Assembly (NCBI GenBank): GCA_040386935.1 | Contig: JAZKEQ010000044.1 | Coordinates: forward strand, 1 to 28,468 | Direction: 5' to 3' | From: JABMMZ01 sp040386935 | GTDB taxonomy: Bacteria > Bacteroidota > Bacteroidia > NS11-12g > UBA955 | DNA: 28,468 bases | In this document: piece by piece, positions 22,209-28,468 of the stretch | Position numbering within the stretch: position 1 is the stretch's first letter | Layout: the number at the start of each line of letters is the position of its first letter | The notes under the pieces: generated by a model | The model's database searches: none | What the model saw: only the letters and a program-made list of their open reading frames with translations | Told to the model about the DNA's origin: nothing | Program-made: the position numbers and the translations under genes

Positions 22209-23399
22209 ATGAGCAATCAACAACAATTAACAATAGGCCTTTTCGGCTTCGGTGTAGTAGGTGAGGGGATCTATCAGGTACTCCAACAAACACCATCATT
22301 AAACGCCTCAATAAAAACAATCTGTATCAAGCATGCTGATAAGGAACGCAATGCACCCACTGCATTATTTACAACAGATGAAAATAGCATATTAGATGAT
22401 CCGGAAATTAATGTCATCGTAGAATTAATTGACGATGCTGATGCCGCTTACCGCATTGTGAAAAAAGCATTTGCGAATAAAAAAGCAATCGTCAGTGCTA
22501 ATAAAAAAATGATAGCAGAACATCTGGAAGAATTATTAAAGATTCAAAAGGAACACGCTATTTCATTTTTATACGAAGCGGCTGTATGTGGCAGTATTCC
22601 TGTTATTCGCAATCTTGAGGAGTATTACGACAATGATTTACTGAGTTCGTTTTCAGGCATTGTCAACGGGTCAACTAATTATATTCTGACTAAAATGAGT
22701 GAGGATAAACTCGATTTTGCAACTGCTCTTAAACAAGCACAGGATTTAGGTTTTGCAGAAAGCAATCCGGCATTGGATATTGAAGGTATAGATGCAGTCA
22801 ATAAATTATCAATTGTTTTAAAACATGCCTATGGCATCACTTGCCTGCCATCAGAGCTCATTCACAGGGGAATCAATCGTTTGCATCCCATCGATTCTAT
22901 TTATGCAGGTGAAAAAGGATTACAGATCAAATTAGTAGCCAATGCTAAACACACGGGAGAACAGCAAATAGCAGCTTATGTGCTACCTGCATTTGTCAAT
23001 AAAGACAGTCAATTGTACCATGTGCGCAATGAATTTAACGGGACAATTATTGGCAGTAAATTGGCTGATGAACAATTCTTATATGGCAAGGGAGCAGGTC
23101 GTTTCCCTACGTCTTCAGCTGTTTTAAGTGATATAGCAGCCTTAAGATACGGCTATAAATACGAGTATAAAAAAAGCGATAATCCTTTAAAATACACGCT
23201 CTCTTACAGCAAAGAAATAAAAGTGTATCTCAGCTTTAATGCACACTGTGATATCAATCGCGATGATTTTACGAGTATCGAAGAATCCTATAGCAATCAC
23301 AAACGCCATTTCCTTATAGCCTACATCAGTCTTGATAAATTGAATAAAGCAACCTGGTTGAATAATCAGTCTATTTCTTTGATTGTATTCAACGAGTGA
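22209..23399 (+). CDS. hom: Homoserine dehydrogenase
   Basis: This 396-residue enzyme reduces aspartate semialdehyde to homoserine, the branch point to methionine and threonine. The NAD(P) motif is GFGVVGEG (13-20), followed by VSANKKMIA (96-104), the catalytic-domain signature GIVNGSTNYIL (150-160) and GFAESNPALDIEGIDAVNKL (181-200), with the expected catalytic acid and lysine residues. The C-terminal 70 or so residues, rich in Ser/Tyr/Asp, do not look like a classic ACT domain, so feedback control may differ. The gene follows the metB-like gene after a repeat-filled gap with no recognisable promoter, so it should be part of the SAM-riboswitch operon. Cytoplasmic. Confidence 0.9.
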   Translation: MSNQQQLTIGLFGFGVVGEGIYQVLQQTPSLNASIKTICIKHADKERNAPTALFTTDENSILDDPEINVIVELIDDADAAYRIVKKAFANKKAIVSANKKMIAEHLEELLKIQKEHAISFLYEAAVCGSIPVIRNLEEYYDNDLLSSFSGIVNGSTNYILTKMSEDKLDFATALKQAQDLGFAESNPALDIEGIDAVNKLSIVLKHAYGITCLPSELIHRGINRLHPIDSIYAGEKGLQIKLVANAKHTGEQQIAAYVLPAFVNKDSQLYHVRNEFNGTIIGSKLADEQFLYGKGAGRFPTSSAVLSDIAALRYGYKYEYKKSDNPLKYTLSYSKEIKVYLSFNAHCDINRDDFTSIEESYSNHKRHFLIAYISLDKLNKATWLNNQSISLIVFNE

Positions 23400-23410
23400 T
23401 AGGAATTGCA

Positions 23411-23418
23411 TATTTTTG
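23411..23418 (+). promoter_or_regulatory. -7 element TATTTTTG before the LTA-synthase-like gene
   Basis: TATTTTTG fits TAnnTTTG and ends 14 bases before the ATG at 23432. The nearest TTTG (23378-23381) is too far away (29-base spacer), so the promoter is incomplete. Confidence 0.4.
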
Positions 23419-23431
23419 GAACATACTTTAT

Positions 23432-25237
23432 ATGAGAAATTATTGGTATGTTCTGAGAATATGGGCCGTTTATGCATTACTCTTTATTATTTACAGAGTT
23501 GTGTTTGCACAATACTTTAATATTCTACCTGAAAACTTTTCCAATATTCAATTTGCTATTCGATTCGACTTACAGTGTTCAGCCTACATGGCAGTGTTAC
23601 CCTTTCTTGTTTGCATATTTATTACCCATATAAGTCCAATCAAGCAATTAGGGGCAGTATTAAATGTTTATGCCGCAATTGTTGCAGTAATACTACCTTT
23701 AATACTTGTGTCTGACTTTTTTTATTTTGAGTTTTTTGGAGAAAGACTCAGTCGTTCAGTCTTTATTTGGATGGAAAGTCCCGCTATGATGGCCAGTGTT
23801 GTATTTGGATCTATCAGTTATATTTTTGGATTGCTGGGTTGTATAGCGTTGTCATTTGGCGTGTATAAATTGACAAAATACAAACTGAGGTCAAGTGAGA
23901 AAGATACATTTAATGTTACGAGTATCATCAATATTTTCGCAATGCTGTTCATACTTTTCTATTGCATCAGAGGTAGCATAACTGGTCAGGTGCTTTTACC
24001 TCAGAATGCCTTTCAAAGCGAGCATCAAAGGGTGAATTTGTCATTATTGAATCCTGTGAGAAACTTCTTTGAATCATTAACGATTAGTCGATATGAATTT
24101 TACAATGAAGCTATTTTAGCAAAACAGTATACCGAGTATTTTCAAGCAGATACAACGCATCACGCAGTGATGAATAAGCCCAATATTGTAGTTATTTTAG
24201 TCGAAAGCCTTTCACAGTCGATGGTTGATAAGCAAGTAAATGGACAATGGGTGATGCCTTTTTTAAACCGTTTGAAAGACACATCCATCTATTACAACAA
24301 TTGCATTTCAATGGGTACCCATACCTTTAATGGCGTGTATGCCACACTAACAGGAATGCCCTGTTTACCCGGAGAACACAGTTTGGTTAATTTACAGGAT
24401 ACAAAGCATTTTACCTTTCCTGATTTTTTTAAAACCAATGGATATCACACTGTTTTGTTTACCACTCACAGCAAACAATGGGACAATATTTATGGGTTTT
24501 TTAAAGACAAAGGAATAGTCAACTTTGTTGACCAATCTTATTATGCTCAAGAAGACATGGTCAATAATTTTGGAGTGGGTGATGCTACAGCTTTGCAGTA
24601 TTCAATTAAATATTTCAATGAATTGAAAACGCCTTTTTTCAGTACTCTGCTTACCATTAGTACCCACGGTCCGCACGACAAAATACCTGAAAAATTAAAA
24701 TGGAACAATCAGTTCAAAGCAATTGAAGATAATTTATACGCTTATACCGACAGCAGTTTAAGCAGTTTTTTTAAAACAGCATCGGCTCAACCTTGGTACT
24801 CAAATACAATTTTTGTAATCACGGGCGACCATGGTATTAATATCTCCTCAAATTCTCAACACAGTATGCTGGGGCATCATAATATTCCTTTATATATTTT
24901 AGGTAAAGGACTGCTTCCTCAACACTTGTCCCGTAATATTTCTCAGTTAGATATTCTGCCTACTGTTCTGTCTTTCACCAATCTGCCATTTGAGGCCAAT
25001 GCTTGTGTGGGTCGCAATGATTTTACTAAATCAGCGCACAGGGCAATGTTTGTGTCATCAGATGGATTTGGTGTTGTTCAAAATCAGCAGGTGGTCTATT
25101 TTAAATCTGATGGGAGTGAAGCCGGTTTTGATTTTACCCATGGTTATACAAAACCAAAACAGAATGTAGCGGATAGTATGGGTGTTTATGTTAAAACCGC
25201 CATGCAGTTCACAAGGCAGAAATTTCTTAAAAAGTAA
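23432..25237 (+). CDS. LTA synthase-like sulfatase-fold membrane enzyme
   Basis: This 601-residue protein has five predicted transmembrane helices in its first 200 residues and a sulfatase/alkaline-phosphatase-fold extracytoplasmic domain from about 240. Motifs include IVVILVESLSQSMVD (metal-binding E), SMGTHTFNGVYATLTG with the likely nucleophilic threonine at 296 or 298, and VITGDHGIN with later HSMLGHHNIPLY metal ligands. This is the LtaS/MdoB family. A Gram-negative Bacteroidota cell has no lipoteichoic acid, so the enzyme probably moves phosphoglycerol or phosphoethanolamine onto a periplasmic or lipid acceptor (inference). A GTG at 23396 overlaps hom, but ATG 23432 gives a better N-terminus. 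It ends four bases before the convergent methyltransferase stop. Confidence 0.82.
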   Translation: MRNYWYVLRIWAVYALLFIIYRVVFAQYFNILPENFSNIQFAIRFDLQCSAYMAVLPFLVCIFITHISPIKQLGAVLNVYAAIVAVILPLILVSDFFYFEFFGERLSRSVFIWMESPAMMASVVFGSISYIFGLLGCIALSFGVYKLTKYKLRSSEKDTFNVTSIINIFAMLFILFYCIRGSITGQVLLPQNAFQSEHQRVNLSLLNPVRNFFESLTISRYEFYNEAILAKQYTEYFQADTTHHAVMNKPNIVVILVESLSQSMVDKQVNGQWVMPFLNRLKDTSIYYNNCISMGTHTFNGVYATLTGMPCLPGEHSLVNLQDTKHFTFPDFFKTNGYHTVLFTTHSKQWDNIYGFFKDKGIVNFVDQSYYAQEDMVNNFGVGDATALQYSIKYFNELKTPFFSTLLTISTHGPHDKIPEKLKWNNQFKAIEDNLYAYTDSSLSSFFKTASAQPWYSNTIFVITGDHGINISSNSQHSMLGHHNIPLYILGKGLLPQHLSRNISQLDILPTVLSFTNLPFEANACVGRNDFTKSAHRAMFVSSDGFGVVQNQQVVYFKSDGSEAGFDFTHGYTKPKQNVADSMGVYVKTAMQFTRQKFLKK

Positions 25238-25241
25238 ACAG

Positions 25242-25982
25242 TTATAATTTTTGCATCAGGTTGTCAATGATAATAGCAGAACTGACAGCAGCATTCAACG
25301 ATTCAGCACCACCCAATTTAGGAATAGTGATAAAATGCTTTGCTTTTTTCAACAATTCATCGCTGATACCATGACCTTCATTGCCAATCAACAATACACC
25401 TTTTGGTGCTGTTTTCATCTTGTGAAGATTGTCGCCATTCAGGGTTGCAGCAATCAAGGGCAGCTTAAAAGCATCAGCTACTTTGGCGATGTCTTCATAA
25501 AATACATTCACACGGGCAATACTGCCCATTGTGGAATTGATGCACTTAGGGTTGTATACATCGGTACAATCAGGGCTGCAGATAATCGTTGAGATACCGT
25601 ACCAGTCGGCAATACGAATAATAGTGCCTAGATTGCCGGGGTCTTGCAAATTGTCTAGTCCAAGTATCAATGGTTGATTAACATCGGCACCAATGAGTTT
25701 GTTTTGAGGGATATCAATCAAAGCCAGCATTTGTTGCGGTGTTTGATGAACAGAGATGGCCGCCAGGGCTTTTTCATCAATGGGGATAACCTTTACATTT
25801 TTTAAAGGTAATGGATTGGCTTCAAGATAATCAGTGGTAGCATACACTCTGTCTATTTTGAAGCGGCTTTTCAACAATTCTTTAATACTTTTTTCCCCTT
25901 CTACAACAAATTGGCCATATTTTTGTCTTTGTTTTTTTAATTGCAGACTTACAATATATTTAATATCGGCTTTGCTTATCAT
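25242..25982 (-). CDS. SpoU/TrmH-family RNA 2'-O-methyltransferase
   Basis: This 246-residue SPOUT enzyme has an N-terminal substrate-binding domain (EGEKSIKELL, 29-38) and the trefoil-knot catalytic domain with all three motifs: LDNLQDPGNLGTIIRIADW (109-127), IGNEGHGIS (199-207) and IPKLGGAESLNAAVSSAI (220-237). Such proteins 2'-O-methylate ribose in rRNA (RlmB-like) or tRNA; the target cannot be read from sequence. The ATG at 25982 overlaps the 5' end of the divergent tamL by 42 bases, and its likely promoter (26030-26060) is inside tamL. The pairing of these two genes is, from memory, common in Bacteroidota. Confidence 0.9.
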   Translation of the reverse strand: MISKADIKYIVSLQLKKQRQKYGQFVVEGEKSIKELLKSRFKIDRVYATTDYLEANPLPLKNVKVIPIDEKALAAISVHQTPQQMLALIDIPQNKLIGADVNQPLILGLDNLQDPGNLGTIIRIADWYGISTIICSPDCTDVYNPKCINSTMGSIARVNVFYEDIAKVADAFKLPLIAATLNGDNLHKMKTAPKGVLLIGNEGHGISDELLKKAKHFITIPKLGGAESLNAAVSSAIIIDNLMQKL

Positions 25983-28316
25983 CGTGTTTGGGCTATTTTA
26001 TTATTGGTCCTTGTTGCTTTGTCGGCCTGCAAAACTACCAAATTAGTGCCCCCGGGCAAACATTTATTGGTAAAAAATAAAATTAAAAGCAGAGACGAGA
26101 CGAATAATGTGTTTCTGGATTTGGCTTCAAAGATAGAGAATGATAAAGCCACTTACATTAAACACAGACCGAATCGCAAGATATTGGGCATGTTTAAATT
26201 TCACCTGGGCATGTACATGTTTGGCACTTCAGTTAAGAACCCATGGAAAAATGATTCACTCGACTGGCGCAAATACCTGAGACGAATTGGTGAGGCACCT
26301 GTAATTATGGATACACTAGAGATTTTAAAATCTCAGGAAAACCTTCAGAATTATTTATTCAGCCAGGGTTTTTATAACAGTACCATCAGTTATGAAGTAA
26401 AATACAGGAAAAAGAAAGCCACTGTTACCTATTTTATTAATCCAAATAAGGCCTTCACCATCAATAAAGTGAATTTAGCAGCTGATGATGCTGAGATTGA
26501 CAAGATTCTCAACGATACTTTAGATGAAACCTATTTAAAGTCAGGGCTTATATTGGATGTTGACTTGATTACGAAAGAGCGCAACAGACTTACAAATATC
26601 TTGCGGAATATGGGCTATTATGATTTTACAAAAGATTACATCGACTTTGAATTGGATACATTTAAAAGTGTAGGTGGAGTTAATATCAATATTTCTGTAG
26701 CCAATAAAAGTGAGACTGAACGATTTGTTAAAAAAACAATCGGTATGATTAATTTGGTTTTTCAGAACGATGAGGAAACCCAGGATGATTCTCAGGGTGT
26801 TTTAGTCTACAATAATCTCAATTTTTATTTTAATGGGTATCCTATCAAGCCGTATGTAATTGCTAAAAACATCAAGTTTAAAAAAGGGGATTTATATAGC
26901 CAAAGCAATGTGGAATTGACAAATAATAAATTGAGTGAACTGGCCATTTTTAAGTTCATTGATATTTCTTTCAAGCCACTCGACTCATTTGATAATACGA
27001 TTATGCTGATGCAAATTGTATTGAAAACAGGTTATCGACAGGCCTTTATTTTTGAGCCTCAGGGTCTGGTATCGCAATTGAACAGGATTCAGAACTACAA
27101 TACCAGTAACTCTTATGGTGTTGCTGCAAATGTAGGTTGGAGTCATAAGAATCTATTTAGAAATGCCGAGCAATTTGATATTTCATCTACAACGAGGTTT
27201 GAAACCCAATTATTAATCCTCAATGGAACACCGCAGCGAGCCATACAACAGAGTTTAAATGCGTCATTATCGATACCGCGATCGGCATTTTTAAAACCTG
27301 TTGAAAACTGGAAATATGTAAAAGGGATTAAAACCAATTTGAATTTATCTTTTTTATACGAGATAAATCCGGATTATACACGCAGAATATTGCCCCTTAC
27401 TTACCAATACCAAATCCATACAAAACGGTCGACCTGGTTTTTCAATCTCGGGGAATTGGCTTATAGTAAAAACAGACTGTCTCCATCCATTGATTTGAAT
27501 GGAAGAAAAGACAGTGCCTTCATTCAACGGTTATTTGCGAACAACTTGATAACCTCTACCGGATTGAATTTTCTGTTCAATAGTTATGGCACAACTAAAG
27601 GGCGTAGTCATTTTATTATAAGAACGAATGCGATTGAATTTGGCGGTAATTTACACCGCATAATCAGACGCATAGCAGATACCGAAAAAAGGAAGGATAC
27701 TTCATATCAGCTGCTAGGGGTTAATTATTTCCAGTATGCTAAATCAGAAATAGATGCGCGTTGCAGTACTTTATTAGATGCACATAGTTCAACTTGTATC
27801 AGGCTCAATCTGGGACTTGCCTATCCTTATGGCAATCAGAAAATCTTGCCTTTTGATAAGTTGTTTTTTATTGGGGGAAGCAACAGTTTGCGTGCATGGC
27901 GCCCAAGAACAGTAGGGCCGGGTAGTTTTAATGACAGCAACAACAATTTCAGAATTGACAGGGCAGGAGATATCATCATACAGAGCAATGCAGAGTATCG
28001 TTTTGATATTATTGATAAGATTTTTGAAGGCGCAATATTTATTGATGCCGGTAATGTATGGCTGTCGCGCAGCAATGCAACAACTGATCCGAAAAAGATT
28101 TTCAGACCGAGTCGGTTTATCAGTGAAATGGCTGTAAACACGGGTGTTGGCATGCGTTTCGACTTCCAGTTTTTCCTGTTTCGCCTCGACTGGGGATGGC
28201 AGATGCACAATCCTGAGCTGGAATTAAAGAAGCGTTGGGTAATCAACAGTTTTGCCCGCGACAAGTATTTTACCAAATATTCGGTGTTGAATTTTGGGAT
28301 AGGTTATCCTTTCTAA
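25941..28316 (+). CDS. tamL: TamL, lipidated TamA-like Omp85 protein
   Basis: This 791-residue protein is an Omp85-family outer-membrane assembly factor with a lipoprotein signal: a hydrophobic stretch ending VALSAC, lipid Cys30. POTRA-like domains fill residues about 35-370 (LVPPGKHLLVKNKI, the FSQGFYNSTISYEV and FTINKVNL regions), and the barrel runs to a terminal Phe in FGIGYPF. LRAW (650-653) in GGSNSLRAWRPRTVGPG is the loop-6 motif, a variant of the usual VRGF. In Bacteroidota such lipid-anchored TamA homologues are called TamL and work with TamB. No tamB is in the window. There is no ATG before Cys30, so TTG at 25941 is the best start; it lies inside the methyltransferase gene. Confidence 0.88.
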   Translation: MQTYNIFNIGFAYHRVWAILLLVLVALSACKTTKLVPPGKHLLVKNKIKSRDETNNVFLDLASKIENDKATYIKHRPNRKILGMFKFHLGMYMFGTSVKNPWKNDSLDWRKYLRRIGEAPVIMDTLEILKSQENLQNYLFSQGFYNSTISYEVKYRKKKATVTYFINPNKAFTINKVNLAADDAEIDKILNDTLDETYLKSGLILDVDLITKERNRLTNILRNMGYYDFTKDYIDFELDTFKSVGGVNINISVANKSETERFVKKTIGMINLVFQNDEETQDDSQGVLVYNNLNFYFNGYPIKPYVIAKNIKFKKGDLYSQSNVELTNNKLSELAIFKFIDISFKPLDSFDNTIMLMQIVLKTGYRQAFIFEPQGLVSQLNRIQNYNTSNSYGVAANVGWSHKNLFRNAEQFDISSTTRFETQLLILNGTPQRAIQQSLNASLSIPRSAFLKPVENWKYVKGIKTNLNLSFLYEINPDYTRRILPLTYQYQIHTKRSTWFFNLGELAYSKNRLSPSIDLNGRKDSAFIQRLFANNLITSTGLNFLFNSYGTTKGRSHFIIRTNAIEFGGNLHRIIRRIADTEKRKDTSYQLLGVNYFQYAKSEIDARCSTLLDAHSSTCIRLNLGLAYPYGNQKILPFDKLFFIGGSNSLRAWRPRTVGPGSFNDSNNNFRIDRAGDIIIQSNAEYRFDIIDKIFEGAIFIDAGNVWLSRSNATTDPKKIFRPSRFISEMAVNTGVGMRFDFQFFLFRLDWGWQMHNPELELKKRWVINSFARDKYFTKYSVLNFGIGYPF
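26030..26060 (-). promoter_or_regulatory. Promoter of the SpoU gene inside tamL
   Basis: On the minus strand, TTTG (26060-26057), a 19-base spacer and TAGTTTTG (26037-26030) match the consensus exactly. It would start transcription near 26025, about 43 bases before the methyltransferase ATG, within the tamL lipobox region. Confidence 0.6.
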
Positions 28317-28349
28317 CCCCGTTTCTAAGCTATTTTTTTACATTTACCC

Positions 28350-28380
28350 TTTGAAATTGTCGAATAAGTTTTTATCTTTG
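28350..28380 (+). promoter_or_regulatory. Consensus promoter of tRNA-His
   Basis: TTTG (28350-28353), a 19-base spacer and TATCTTTG (28373-28380) match the Bacteroidota consensus exactly, with the tRNA beginning 13 bases further on. As a promoter of a stable RNA it is a good internal reference for the other predicted promoters. Confidence 0.8.
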
Positions 28381-28392
28381 CACCCCAATTAT

Positions 28393-28468
28393 GGTAGTCA
28401 TAGCTCAGTTGGTTAGAGCATCGGTTTGTGGTACCGAGGGTCGTGGGTTCGAGCCCCATTGATTACCC
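28393..28468 (+). tRNA. tRNA-His (anticodon GTG)
   Basis: A full cloverleaf can be folded: acceptor GTAGTCA with TGATTAC (one G-U), D-stem GCTC/GAGC, anticodon stem TCGGT/ACCGA with loop TTGTGGT (anticodon GTG at 28428-28430), variable GGGTC, and T-stem GTGGG/CCCAT with loop TTCGAGC. The extra G at 28393 opposite C at 28467 is the G-1:C73 pair that identifies tRNA-His to its synthetase. The window ends one base after C73, so the CCA end (if encoded) is not visible. Confidence 0.95.

Noticed and set aside
25251..25592. A plus-strand frame of 113 codons opposite the SpoU methyltransferase.
   Set aside because: It mirrors the conserved knot motifs on the minus strand, and no promoter or homologous feature supports it.
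27789..28276. Long open frames of 139 and 146 codons on the minus strand within tamL.
   Set aside because: They lie entirely opposite a well-supported Omp85 barrel, overlap each other, and show no domain or promoter.

Overview
The window looks like an ordinary chromosomal segment of a Bacteroidota bacterium, probably from the Chitinophagaceae/Sphingobacteriales side (phylum call firm, family call a guess). The signs are: two secreted proteins with Por/type IX secretion C-terminal sorting domains, a CarboxypepD-type TonB-dependent receptor, a lipidated TamA homologue (TamL), a PorT-like barrel, no convincing Shine-Dalgarno sequences, and many copies of the Bacteroidota promoter (TTTG, 19-21 bases, then TAnnTTTG) close to start codons. 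The DNA is AT-rich and gene-dense.

Layout. 9-1872: an outer-membrane barrel and a YARHG-domain protein. 1913-3889: a fused alpha/beta E1 2-oxoacid dehydrogenase, meeting tail-to-tail with a lone AAA ATPase on the minus strand (3886-5079). 5269-6740: the B12-enzyme chaperone GTPase MeaB, overlapping by one base an FMN reductase. 6809-10373: a probable metal-uptake cluster of a small helical protein, a Cys/His membrane protein, a TonB receptor and a lipoprotein, followed by a BtuF-like binding protein without signal peptide (10419-11201). 11302-13446: a RibD/DHFR-fold reductase, an SRPBCC protein, and an ArsR repressor with a second SRPBCC protein; two of the promoters carry paired palindromic operators. 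13594-17077: a secreted M1 aminopeptidase and a delta-60 repeat protein, both with type IX signals. 17133-17282: a possible gene remnant. 17320-20427: purL and a TPR protein. 20534-23399: a SAM-I riboswitch with terminator, then a trans-sulfuration enzyme and homoserine dehydrogenase, a methionine operon; repeats fill the gap between the two genes. 23432-28316: an LTA-synthase-like sulfatase-fold enzyme, a minus-strand SpoU RNA methyltransferase, and tamL, whose 5' end overlaps that of the methyltransferase. 28393-28468: tRNA-His with a consensus promoter.

I found no CRISPR array, insertion sequence, prophage or recognisable defence island. Nothing is clearly a new system. The most informative signals are regulatory: the matched twin-operator promoters of the DHFR and ArsR genes, the head-to-head overlap of the methyltransferase and tamL with a consensus promoter buried in tamL, genes whose predicted transcripts start at or almost at the start codon, and the extra structures in the methionine leader. 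The metal-uptake cluster is the most worthwhile functional lead.
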